Assembly: GCF_900104705.1 (NCBI RefSeq)
Contig: NZ_LT629734.1
Span: 992,001 to 1,056,000, forward strand
Direction of reading: 5' to 3'
DNA: 64,000 nt
DNA from: Agrococcus carbonis
GTDB taxonomy: Bacteria > Actinomycetota > Actinomycetes > Actinomycetales > Microbacteriaceae
Shown: positions 1-9,720 of the stretch, piece by piece
Position numbering within the stretch: the stretch's first letter is position 1
Layout: each line of letters starts with the position of its first letter
Notes under the pieces: generated by a model
Database searches by the model: none
The model's input: the letters and a program-made list of their open reading frames with translations, nothing else
Told to the model about the DNA's origin: nothing
Made by a program: the position numbers and the translations under genes

Positions 1-538
1 GCCGCGAGGTCGAGGTATGCGGCGCGCACGCGCTCGGCGAAGTCGAGCCCGGTCTCCTCGAGGCGGTCGTACGGCGCGTCGGCCCGCTCGGCCATCCGCG
101 CGCGACCGGCGGCCGGATCGAGGTCGAGCAGGATCGTCAGGTGCGGCAGCAGCCCGTCGACCGCCCAGAGCGAGAGGTCGCGCACCTGCTGCGGGTCGAG
201 CTCGCGGCCGGCGCCCTGGTAGGCGACGGACGAGTCGAGGTAGCGGTCCTGCAGCACGACCTCGCCCCGCTCGAGCGCCGGGCGCACGAGGGTCGCGACG
301 TGGTGGGCGCGGTCGGCGGCGTAGAGCAGCGCCTCGGCGCGCGGCGCGATGTGGCCCTCGGTGTGCTGCACGAGCCGGCGGATCTCGACGCCGAGCGGCG
401 TGCCGCCGGGCTCGCGCGTGCGCACGACGGTGCGCCCCTCGCGCTCGAGCCACCCCTGCAGCAGCGCCGCCTGCGTGGTCTTGCCCGAGCCGTCGCCGCC
501 CTCGAGGGTGATGAAGGCGCCGGGAGTCCCCGCGTCGC

Positions 539-542
<4 letters not shown>
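1..542 (-). CDS. tmk: Thymidylate kinase (dTMP kinase), C-terminus beyond window
   Basis: Phosphorylates dTMP to dTDP with ATP in cytosolic dTTP synthesis. Read on the minus strand from ATG 542-540, it gives 180 residues before the window edge. The P-loop GGDGSGKTT lies near residues 15-23, followed by the TREPGGTPLG loop and the DRYLDSSVAYQG segment that is diagnostic of bacterial Tmk. About 25-30 C-terminal residues are missing because the gene runs off the window, not because it is broken. The start codon overlaps the topA stop as ATGA, so the two are probably translationally coupled in one operon. holB commonly follows tmk in bacteria, but it is not visible here. Confidence 0.95.
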
Positions 543-3262
<2,720 letters not shown>

Positions 3263-3398
3263 GCTCACGCTCACTGCTTCTCATGCTGGTTGCTGATCGG
3301 GCCGTCTGCGGCACACCGATCACGGGGCCCGACCGGGCCACGAGTCGACACAATACACATAGAGCCATTGCGGTCAGCCTGCGCGGCGGCGGCTCGGT

Positions 3399-3761
3399 TC
3401 ACGGCGGCGGGCCCGCCCTGACGGTGACGGATGCGGCGAGCGGCCCGACCGGGACGGTGGCCGTCACGCGCGCGTCGAGCCCGTCGATCCGGCACGCCGC
3501 GAGCGCCGCGCCGCTCGCCGTCGCCACCGCTTGCGCGAGCCCGCACGGGCTCCCGTCGGCGTACCCGGAGACCGCGTCGGCGGCGGCCAGGGCGGCTGCA
3601 TCGGCGGCGGCCGCCGCCCGTGCCTGCGCGATCGCGGCGGTGCCGGCGCCCACGACGAGCAGCGCGAGCAGCAGCGCCCCGGTGGCGACCGCGAGCGCGA
3701 GCGCCGCCCCCGCACCCCGCTCGTCCGCCCATCTGCGGGCGCCGACCCGGCAGTGCAGCAC
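3399..3761 (-). CDS. TadE-like secretion-neighbourhood protein (Rv3654c type)
   Basis: Small membrane-anchored protein, last gene of the tad-like operon. Near its start it has DERGAG followed by a hydrophobic helix (ALALAVATGALLLALLVVGAG), then an Ala-rich segment with QARAAAAADAAALAAADA and two cysteines. This matches the 'helicase/secretion neighbourhood TadE-like' family next to tad genes in actinobacteria. I choose GTG 3761: GGAG lies 4 nt upstream, and the DNA further upstream (3794-3838) is a copy of an intergenic repeat family. A GTG at 3851 overlapping the previous stop (GTGA) would add 30 low-complexity residues encoded by that repeat, so I consider it less likely. The role in pilus assembly is inferred from context. 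Confidence 0.7.
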   Translation of the reverse strand: MLHCRVGARRWADERGAGAALALAVATGALLLALLVVGAGTAAIAQARAAAAADAAALAAADAVSGYADGSPCGLAQAVATASGAALAACRIDGLDARVTATVPVGPLAASVTVRAGPPP

Positions 3762-3793
3762 CCCACTCCGTCGGTCGGGGAGCCCACTCCGTC

Positions 3794-3838
3794 GGTCGAG
3801 GAGGCCGCGGCCCGCAGGGCCGCTGCCGTCACGAGACC
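3794..3838 (-). repeat. Family A intergenic hairpin element (copy 1)
   Basis: Read on the minus strand it starts GGTCTCGTGACG, passes through a G/C palindrome (GCGGCCCTGCGGGCCGC) and ends CTCCTCGACC. Similar elements occur at 8997-9034, 13545-13587, 41702-41742 and 63462-63637. This copy sits inside the pilus operon between the two TadE-type genes. It is followed by a 21-bp direct duplication (CACTCCGTCGGTCGRGGAG twice, 3764-3804). Confidence 0.6.
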
Positions 3839-3847
3839 CCGCCTCGA

Positions 3848-4171
3848 TCACCGCCCGCCTCCGTGCGCGCAGCTGCGAGCGACGAGCGTCAGGGCGCCGT
3901 GCAGCACGTCTCTCGACACCACCGCGCACACGAGCTCCCCCTGCACCTCGATGCGCAGCGCCGCGCCGTCGACGTAGGCCGCCGGATCGTCGCCGCGCCC
4001 CGCCGCCCGTGCCGCGGCTCCGGCGGTCTGCTCGAGCGCCACCTGCGTCGCCGCCGCGGCGACGGCGCCGATGGCGATGCCGATCGCGAGCACGGCGGCA
4101 GGCAGCGCCGCGGCGAGCTCGGCGGTCACCGCCCCGAGCTCGCCACGACGGTCGCAGCTGCGACGGCGCAT
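3848..4171 (-). CDS. TadE family type IV pilus minor pilin-like protein
   Basis: 107 residues. It begins with a basic stretch and GELGAVTAELAAALPAAVLAIGIAIG, the TadE signature: a Glu five residues into a hydrophobic helix after a Gly-containing processing-like site. The rest is a short extracytoplasmic part with two cysteines (VCAVVS, RSCAHG). It probably serves as a minor pseudopilin in the Tad-type pilus encoded just upstream. It starts 6 nt after the DUF4244 stop. The equivalent of mycobacterial Rv3655c is inferred from order and pattern, not from an alignment. Confidence 0.82.
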   Translation of the reverse strand: MRRRSCDRRGELGAVTAELAAALPAAVLAIGIAIGAVAAAATQVALEQTAGAAARAAGRGDDPAAYVDGAALRIEVQGELVCAVVSRDVLHGALTLVARSCAHGGGR

Positions 4172-4177
4172 CGGCGC

Positions 4178-4351
4178 CTACTGCACCGACAGCGCGCGCT
4201 GCACCATGTCGGTGAGGATCCCGCGCACCTCGTCGGAGCGCAGGATCACCACCAGCAGCCCGGCGAAGCCCACCGCCGCCATCGTCGCGATGACGTACTC
4301 GGCGGTCGCCGCGCCGTCCTCCTCGTGCACCAGCCTCTCGAGCATCCGCAT
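4178..4351 (-). CDS. DUF4244 / Flp-like pilin subunit
   Basis: 57-residue protein MRMLERLVHEEDGAATAEYV followed by a hydrophobic helix and a short tail. The sequence G-A-A-T-A-E-Y is the classic Flp prepilin motif, with Glu +5 and Tyr +6 after the cleavage site. It is the likely major pilin of the Tad system. A strong GGAGG lies 6 nt before the ATG, the best ribosome site in this operon, which fits a high-abundance structural subunit. No prepilin peptidase gene is in the window. Confidence 0.88.
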   Translation of the reverse strand: MRMLERLVHEEDGAATAEYVIATMAAVGFAGLLVVILRSDEVRGILTDMVQRALSVQ

Positions 4352-4454
4352 GCTCGCCTCCTCTCGTTGGGAGGCCCAGCGTGCGGGAGCGAGGCCGTCG
4401 CGCGCGCGACGGCGGACGCTGCCTGTGGATGACGCGGCTCGACGGTCGCGGCGC

Positions 4455-4640
4455 TCAGCGCTCGGGCGCGGGCTCCGGCCTCGCCGGGGACGGCGCGGAG
4501 GACGCCGTGCGGGGCTGCTCGGCCGCAGGCGACGGTGAGGGCTCGACGCCGTCGGTCGCGACGATCGCGTGCGGCGCCCCCGTCGCGGACGCGAACAGCG
4601 CCGTGCACCAGTTGACGACCGCGCTGAAGATGTTCCGCAT
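4455..4640 (-). CDS. Small hypothetical protein in tad-like operon
   Basis: 61 residues: a short hydrophobic N-terminus (MRNIFSAVVNWCTALFASATG) and a Pro/Ser/Ala/Glu-rich tail. No family recognised. Support for a real gene: TACAGT at 4647-4652 is a -10-like hexamer exactly 6 nt before the ATG, the leaderless arrangement used by many genes in this window. Position between the pilus inner-membrane protein and pilin also fits. It could be a membrane accessory protein of the pilus, but nothing in the sequence proves this. It has no Shine-Dalgarno sequence. Confidence 0.55.
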   Translation of the reverse strand: MRNIFSAVVNWCTALFASATGAPHAIVATDGVEPSPSPAAEQPRTASSAPSPARPEPAPER

Positions 4641-4687
4641 GGCCGCACTGTAGCGCGCGTCGCGGGGGATCCGCCGGGGTCCATCCC

Positions 4688-5587
4688 TCAACCCAGCGGC
4701 GTCAGCGCGCCCTCGAGCATCGAGACGACGAGCGGCACGATCACGAGCAGCGAGAAGGCTGGCAGCACGCACGCGCCGAGCGGCAGCGCGAGCTGCACGG
4801 CCGCGCGCTGCGCGCGCGCCTCGCCGTCCAGCCTCGCCCGCATGCGCGCCGCGGTCGCCTCCGCGAGCAGCAGCCCGCGCACTGGCACGCCGGCGCGGCG
4901 CGCCAGATCGAGCGCCGCGTCGACCTCGTCCCAGCCACCCGCGACGACGCCCGCATCGGCGAGCGCAGATGCCGCCACGGCGCGCGCGCGATCCGCCGCG
5001 CCCCCGCCCGCGAGCGCCACCGCCACGAGGTCGAGCGCGATGCCTGGAGCCGGGTCGCCGCGCGCGGCTCGACGGACGATCGCCCGCGACCACGCCCAGG
5101 CCGCCACGAGCAGCGCAGCGCCGGCCAGCACCGACATCGTGCCGAGCCCGCCGCCGAGCGCCGCGCCGAGCACGTCGAGCCCGAGCGCGAGGCCGAAGCC
5201 GAGGCCGACGACCGGCAGCACCATGACGAGCCGGGCGGTCGCCTTGGGCCCGGCGAGCGCCGTCTGGAGCGCGCGCCGCTGCGCCGCCTGCTCGCGCAGC
5301 AGCCCCGCGAGCCGCTCGAGGGTCGGCGCCATCGGCGCGCCCGTGCGCCGGGCGACGTCGAGCACCGCCGTGACGAGCGCGCCACCGGCGCGCTCGGCGA
5401 CCGCGCCCGCATCCGTGCCGAGCACCGCCCACGCGCGCTCGAGCGGGAGCCCGCCCGCGACGAGCGCCGCCACCCGGTGGACGGTCGCCGCGGCATCGTC
5501 CTCACGCGTCGCGGCCGCCCTCGCCACGTCCGTCCGCGACTCGACCGCGCGCGCGGCGGCGGAGCCGCGCCGCCACGTCACGCTCAC
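4688..5587 (-). CDS. Type II secretion system F family protein (TadB/TadC-like)
   Basis: Inner-membrane platform protein of the Tad pilus, 299 residues. An N-terminal four-helix domain contains VHRVAALVAGGLPLERAWAVL and the T2SSF-type pattern around RRTGAPMAPTLERLAGLLR. It is followed by membrane segments near residues 120-170 and a C-terminal pair (LPLGACVLPAFSLLVIVPLVV). Only one gene of this type is present, so a single protein seems to replace the usual TadB plus TadC. It starts at GTG 5587, overlapping the TadA stop as GTGA. Confidence 0.85.
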   Translation of the reverse strand: MSVTWRRGSAAARAVESRTDVARAAATREDDAAATVHRVAALVAGGLPLERAWAVLGTDAGAVAERAGGALVTAVLDVARRTGAPMAPTLERLAGLLREQAAQRRALQTALAGPKATARLVMVLPVVGLGFGLALGLDVLGAALGGGLGTMSVLAGAALLVAAWAWSRAIVRRAARGDPAPGIALDLVAVALAGGGAADRARAVAASALADAGVVAGGWDEVDAALDLARRAGVPVRGLLLAEATAARMRARLDGEARAQRAAVQLALPLGACVLPAFSLLVIVPLVVSMLEGALTPLG

Positions 5588-6627
5588 GCCGTCCGCACCA
5601 CGAGCCGGTCGCCCGAGAGCGCGAGCTCGCCGATCGCGGCGACCCGCCGCACCGGCCCGTCCGGTCCCGCGTGCCGTTCGAGGTGCAGCACCGCGTCGAT
5701 CGCGCTCACCGCCTGCCGTGCGAGCGCCGCCGGGCTGAGTCCCGCGAGCGCGCCGAGCGCCTCGAGGCGCGCGGGCACGTCGTCGAGCGAGTTCGCGTGC
5801 AGCGTGCCGGCCCCGCCGTCGTGCCCGGTGTTGAGCGCCGAGAGCAGCTCGCGCACCTCGGCGCCGCGGCACTCCCCGAGCACGAGCCGGTCGGGCCGCA
5901 TGCGCAGCGCCTCGCGCACGAGCTGCTCGAGGCCGATCGCGCCGGCGCCCTCGGCGTTCGCCTGCCGTGCCTCGAGCGCCACGACGTGGGGGTGGCGGAT
6001 GCGCAGCTCGGCGACGTCCTCGATCGTCACGATGCGCTCCCCGGGCGCAGCGTCGGACAGCATCGCGCCGAGCAGCGTCGTCTTGCCCGAGCCGCCGGCG
6101 CCCGCGACGAGCACGTTCGCCCGCCGCTCGACGAGCGCGCGCACGCGCTCGAGCGGGACCGCGTCGAATGCGCCCGCGTCGTCGAGCTCGTCGAGCGAGA
6201 GCGCGGCGACCCGCGGCAGCCGGATGGACAGCTGCGCGCCCGCGACGGCGACCGGCGGCAGCACCGCGTGCACGCGGATGCCGTCGTGCAGCCGCACGTC
6301 GACGGCCGGTGTCGCCTCGTCGACGTGGCGTCCGCCCGCGGCGACGAGCGCGACGGCGAGCTCGCGCGCACGCCCGGCGTCCAGCCGGAGCGGTGCGCGC
6401 TCCGGGCCCGCGCCCCGGTCGACCCACACCTGCCCGGCTGTGACGAACACATCCGTGACCGCCGCCTCCGCCACGAGCGGCGCGAGCTCGGCGAACTCGC
6501 GCAGTGCACCGCCGTCGGCCCGGGTGCGTGCCGGAGCACCGCCGACCGCGGCATGGCCGCGCGTCGCGCCGGCGACGAACGGGATCCCCGTCGATCGCCC
6601 CAGCGCCGCGTGCGCCCCTCCTGCCAT
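5584..6627 (-). CDS. TadA/CpaF-family secretion ATPase
   Basis: Hexameric cytoplasmic ATPase that powers pilin assembly. It has Walker A GAGGSGKTT around residues 175-183, an Asp box (IVTIEDVAELRI), Walker B-like RLVLGECRGAE and the His box TGHDGGAGTLHANS, all in family order. The start ATG 6627 is preceded by TACGGT and a 7-nt spacer with no Shine-Dalgarno, a leaderless promoter that makes this the first gene of the operon. An in-frame GTG at 6636 would lie inside that -10 region. In mycobacteria a CpaE/septum-site-like gene precedes tadA; here it is absent and the next gene upstream is divergent acs. Confidence 0.9.
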   Translation of the reverse strand: MAGGAHAALGRSTGIPFVAGATRGHAAVGGAPARTRADGGALREFAELAPLVAEAAVTDVFVTAGQVWVDRGAGPERAPLRLDAGRARELAVALVAAGGRHVDEATPAVDVRLHDGIRVHAVLPPVAVAGAQLSIRLPRVAALSLDELDDAGAFDAVPLERVRALVERRANVLVAGAGGSGKTTLLGAMLSDAAPGERIVTIEDVAELRIRHPHVVALEARQANAEGAGAIGLEQLVREALRMRPDRLVLGECRGAEVRELLSALNTGHDGGAGTLHANSLDDVPARLEALGALAGLSPAALARQAVSAIDAVLHLERHAGPDGPVRRVAAIGELALSGDRLVVRTA

Positions 6628-6640
6628 GGCGGGCACCGTA

Positions 6641-6942
6641 CGGCGCCGCGCTCACGTGCCGCGGCAGCGGCGCAACGGCCTGTGGAGAGCGACGGGGCGA
6701 GGCCCCCTCGCAGGCCAGCGCGGCCCAGGCCGGCGAGGCTGGGGATGGCGGCGCCCGCCTGGGGGGAGGGGGCGCCGCCGCAGGAGGGGCGGATGGGGGA
6801 TCCGCCGTGCACCTGCTCACGTCGGCGTGGCCGACACCGCCCATGGTAGGCGGGAAGCTCTCACCCGGTGAGATGCAACACGACGCAATCTGACAGCCCG
6901 CGTGGGTAGGCTCGACGCGACGAGGAAGTCTGGAGGAACCAC
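6641..6942. other. tadA/acs divergent intergenic region
   Basis: About 300 bp without a convincing gene. It holds G-rich palindromic stretches: GGCGGCGCCC with GGGCGCCGCC around 6747-6780, and GGATCCGCC nearby. The acs promoter lies at its right end and the leaderless tadA promoter (6635-6640) just beyond its left end. No operator could be assigned. Confidence 0.5.
6907..6912 (+). promoter_or_regulatory. acs -10 element
   Basis: TAGGCT, a typical actinobacterial housekeeping -10, lies 36 nt before the acs GTG. A GGAGG ribosome site follows (6932-6936), spaced 6 nt from the start. No good -35 is visible; the nearest match, CTGACA, is too close at 6890-6895. Confidence 0.55.
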
Positions 6943-8892
6943 GTGTCCGATCACATCGATCACCTGCTCACCGAGACGCGCCGCTTCGCCCCGCCGCAGG
7001 AGCTGCGCGGCGCATCGGCCACCAGCGACGAGCTCTACGACCGGGCCAAGCAGGATCGCCTCGGCTTCTGGGCCGAGCAGGCGCGCGAGCTGCAGTGGGA
7101 GACGCCCTTCACCGAGGTGCTCGACTGGCAGCCGCCGCACGCGAAGTGGTTCCACGACGGCACCCTCAACGTGGCGGTCAACTGCCTCGACCGGCACGTC
7201 GACGCCGGCAACGGCGATCGCGTCGCCTTCCACTGGGAGGGCGAGCCCGGCGACCGCCGCACCCTCACGTACGCCGACATGACCGCCGAGGTCAAGCGCC
7301 TCGCGAACGTGCTCGAGGGCCTCGGGGTCAGGGCCGGCGACCGCGTCGCGATCTACCTGCCGATGCTGCCCGAGGCGATCGCCGCGATGCTCGCGTGCGC
7401 CCGCATCGGCGCGGTGCACACCGCGGTCTTCGGCGGCTTCAGCCCCTCCAACCTGCGCGGCCGCATCGACGACGCCGGCGCGACCCTCGTCATCACGACC
7501 GACGGCGCGTGGCGCAAGGGCAAGGTCTTCCCGCTCAAGCCCACGGTCGACGAGGCGCTCCGCGAGCCGGGCCACGGCGTGCGCAACGTGCTCGTCGTCA
7601 AGCGCGGCGAGAACGAGATCGACTGGGACGACTCCCGCGACACCTGGTACCACGAGGCGATGGCGGCGGCTCCCGCCGAGCACGTCGCGCAGGCCTTCCC
7701 CGCCGAGCACCCGCTGTTCATCCTCTATACGTCGGGCACCACGGGCCGCCCGAAGGGCATCCTGCACACGAGCGCCGGCTACCTCACCCAGACGTCGTTC
7801 ACGCACCGTCACGTCTTCGACCTCAAGCCCGAGTCCGATGTCTACTGGTGCACGGCCGACATCGGCTGGGTGACCGGCCACAGCTACATCGTCTACGGGC
7901 CGATGGCCAACGGCACCACGCAGGTGATGCACGAGGGCACGTTCGACACCCCGACCCCCGAGCGGCCCTGGCAGATCATCGAGCGCTACGGCGTGACGAC
8001 CTTCTACACGGCCCCGACGGCCATCCGCACCTTCATGAAGCTCGGCCGCCAGCACACGCAGTCGAGCGACCTCTCGAGCCTGCGGGTGCTCGGCACGGTG
8101 GGTGAGCCGATCAACCCCGAGGCGTGGGTCTGGTACCGAGAGGTCATCGGCGGCGGCACGACGCCCGTGGTCGACACGTGGTGGCAGACCGAGACCGGCG
8201 CGATCATGATCTCCGCGCTCGCCGCCGTCACGACGCTCAAGCCGGGCAGCGCGCAGGTGCCGATCCCGGGGATCGAGGTCGACGTGCTCGACGACTCCGG
8301 GCAGCCGGTCGCCGACGGCGACGGCGGGCTGCTCGTCGCGACCGAGCCGTGGCCGTCGATGCTGCGCGGCATCTGGGGCGACGAGGAGCGCTACCGCGAG
8401 ACCTATTGGGAGAAGTTCGGCGACAAGTACTTCGCCGGCGACGGCGCCCGCAAGGACGAGGACGGCGAGATCTGGCTGCTCGGCCGCGTCGACGACGTCA
8501 TGAACGTCTCGGGCCACCGGCTCTCGACGGCCGAGATCGAGTCGTCCCTCGTCGCGCACGACGGGGTCGCCGAGGCGGCGGTGGTGGGGGCGACGGATGC
8601 GACCACGGGCCAGGCGGTCGTCGCGTTCGTGATCCTGAAGCAGTCGGCGTCGCGCGACCACACGATCGAGGAGGCCGAGCAGATCCTGCGCGAGCACGTC
8701 GCGAAGGACATCGGCGCCATCGCCCGGCCGCGACAGGTGTTCATCGTGCCGGATCTGCCGAAGACCCGCTCGGGGAAGATCATGCGGCGACTGCTGCGCG
8801 ACCTCGCTGAGGGCCGTGCGCTCGGCGACACGACGACGCTCGCCGACCAGGGCGTGGTCGACGCGATCCAGCAGCAGTTCCGCGGGGCGTAG
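6943..8892 (+). CDS. acs: Acetyl-CoA synthetase
   Basis: Converts acetate, ATP and CoA to acetyl-CoA through an acetyl-AMP intermediate. 649 residues, the standard length. Seen: the AMP-binding P-loop YTSGTTGRPKG (about 263-273), TWWQTETG, the hinge segment GRVDDVMNVSGHRL and the C-terminal KTRSGKIMRRLLR. Lys612 in the last motif is the catalytic lysine that acetylation inactivates in this family. Start GTG 6943 is fixed by GGAGG 6 nt upstream and a clear -10 at 6907. With pta-ackA at 23.3-26.7 kb, the cell has both the high-affinity irreversible and the reversible acetate routes. Confidence 0.97.
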   Translation: MSDHIDHLLTETRRFAPPQELRGASATSDELYDRAKQDRLGFWAEQARELQWETPFTEVLDWQPPHAKWFHDGTLNVAVNCLDRHVDAGNGDRVAFHWEGEPGDRRTLTYADMTAEVKRLANVLEGLGVRAGDRVAIYLPMLPEAIAAMLACARIGAVHTAVFGGFSPSNLRGRIDDAGATLVITTDGAWRKGKVFPLKPTVDEALREPGHGVRNVLVVKRGENEIDWDDSRDTWYHEAMAAAPAEHVAQAFPAEHPLFILYTSGTTGRPKGILHTSAGYLTQTSFTHRHVFDLKPESDVYWCTADIGWVTGHSYIVYGPMANGTTQVMHEGTFDTPTPERPWQIIERYGVTTFYTAPTAIRTFMKLGRQHTQSSDLSSLRVLGTVGEPINPEAWVWYREVIGGGTTPVVDTWWQTETGAIMISALAAVTTLKPGSAQVPIPGIEVDVLDDSGQPVADGDGGLLVATEPWPSMLRGIWGDEERYRETYWEKFGDKYFAGDGARKDEDGEIWLLGRVDDVMNVSGHRLSTAEIESSLVAHDGVAEAAVVGATDATTGQAVVAFVILKQSASRDHTIEEAEQILREHVAKDIGAIARPRQVFIVPDLPKTRSGKIMRRLLRDLAEGRALGDTTTLADQGVVDAIQQQFRGA

Positions 8893-8920
8893 CCTCCGCC
8901 CGCCGAGGAGCGCGCGCCCC

Positions 8921-9034
8921 CTCCGCCGGTCGAGGAGCGCCCGGGCGCAGCCAGGACGCGTCTCGAGACCGATCCGTCGCTGTGAGCAGCGGACAGCTCG
9001 TGACGCGTGCGCCTGCGGCGCGCGCTCCTCGACC
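8921..9034 (+). repeat. Family A intergenic element (copy 2, double)
   Basis: Fills the gap between acs and the convergent ridA-like gene. A reverse-oriented remnant (GGTCGAGGAGCGC at 8928-8940 to TCTCGAGACC at 8961-8970) is followed by a forward element at 8997-9034. The 38 bases 8997-9034 are identical to 41705-41742, 33 kb away. It may act as a bidirectional hairpin between the two converging genes. Confidence 0.65.
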
Positions 9035-9045
9035 GGCGAAGCTCG

Positions 9046-9504
9046 CTACGCGTACGCGACGACGAGCTCGACCTCGACCGGTGCGCCGAGCGGCAGCTCG
9101 GCCACGCCGACGGCGCTGCGCGCGTGCCGGCCGGCGTCGCCGAAGACCTCGCCGAGCAGGTCGCTCGCGCCGTTGACGACGCCCGGCTGGCCGGTGAAGC
9201 CCTCGGCCGAGGCGACGAATCCGACGACCTTGACGATGCGGGTGATGCGGTCGAGCGAGCCGATCTCGGCGTCGAGCGCCGCGAGCGCGTTGAGCGCGCA
9301 CCGGCGCGCGTCGGCGTAGGCGTCCTCGGGCGACACCTCGGCGCCCACCTTGCCGGTGCGCGGCATCGCGCCGTCGACCATCGGCAGCTGCCCGGAGGTG
9401 AAGGCGAGACCGTCGTGCGAGACGGCCGGCACGTAGGAGGCGACCGGCGGCACGACCGCCGGCAGGGTCAGCCCGAGCTCGGCGAGGCGGTCCGCGACGC
9501 TCAC
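9046..9504 (-). CDS. RidA/YjgF/YER057c-UK114 family protein
   Basis: 152 residues, one RidA-like domain: SHDGLAFTSGQLPMVDG at the start, QARRCALNALAAL-type middle (DARRCALNALAALDAEIGSL), and SAVGVAELPLGAPVEVELVVAYA at the end. RidA members hydrolyse reactive enamine/imine intermediates from PLP enzymes. The usual arginine of the RARV..ALP motif is replaced (HARSAVGVAELP), so this belongs to the longer YjgF-like subgroup whose activity is less certain. Start GTG 9504 overlaps the preceding stop as GTGA. Confidence 0.85.
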   Translation of the reverse strand: MSVADRLAELGLTLPAVVPPVASYVPAVSHDGLAFTSGQLPMVDGAMPRTGKVGAEVSPEDAYADARRCALNALAALDAEIGSLDRITRIVKVVGFVASAEGFTGQPGVVNGASDLLGEVFGDAGRHARSAVGVAELPLGAPVEVELVVAYA

Positions 9505-9671
9505 TCGGCCGAGCCCTCGACGGGGCGCTTGAGGAACGCGACGAGCCCGCCCTCGGGACCGTTCGCGACGTGCACCAGCTCCCAGCCGTCACCGCCCCAT
9601 GTGTTGAGGATGGCGGTCTCGCGGTGGATGAGCAGCGGCGTCGTCGCGTACTCCCAGGTGGTCTTCGGCAT
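9501..9671 (-). CDS. DUF4177-type small protein
   Basis: 56 residues, MPKTTWEYATTPLLIHRETA then LNTWGGDGWELVHVANG and a basic end. The W-E-Y start and the L-N-x-x-G-x-x-GWELV core are typical of DUF4177 proteins, which have no established function. AGGGA lies about 10 nt before ATG 9671. A longer in-frame reading to 9731 is possible but would overlap the divergent PBP start. It is coupled to the RidA-like gene by a 4-nt overlap, so the two are one transcript. Confidence 0.75.
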   Translation of the reverse strand: MPKTTWEYATTPLLIHRETAILNTWGGDGWELVHVANGPEGGLVAFLKRPVEGSAE

Positions 9672-9720
9672 CAGTCTGTCGTCCCTGCCCTCATAGGTTG
9701 TTCCCGTACCCTCGTATGCT

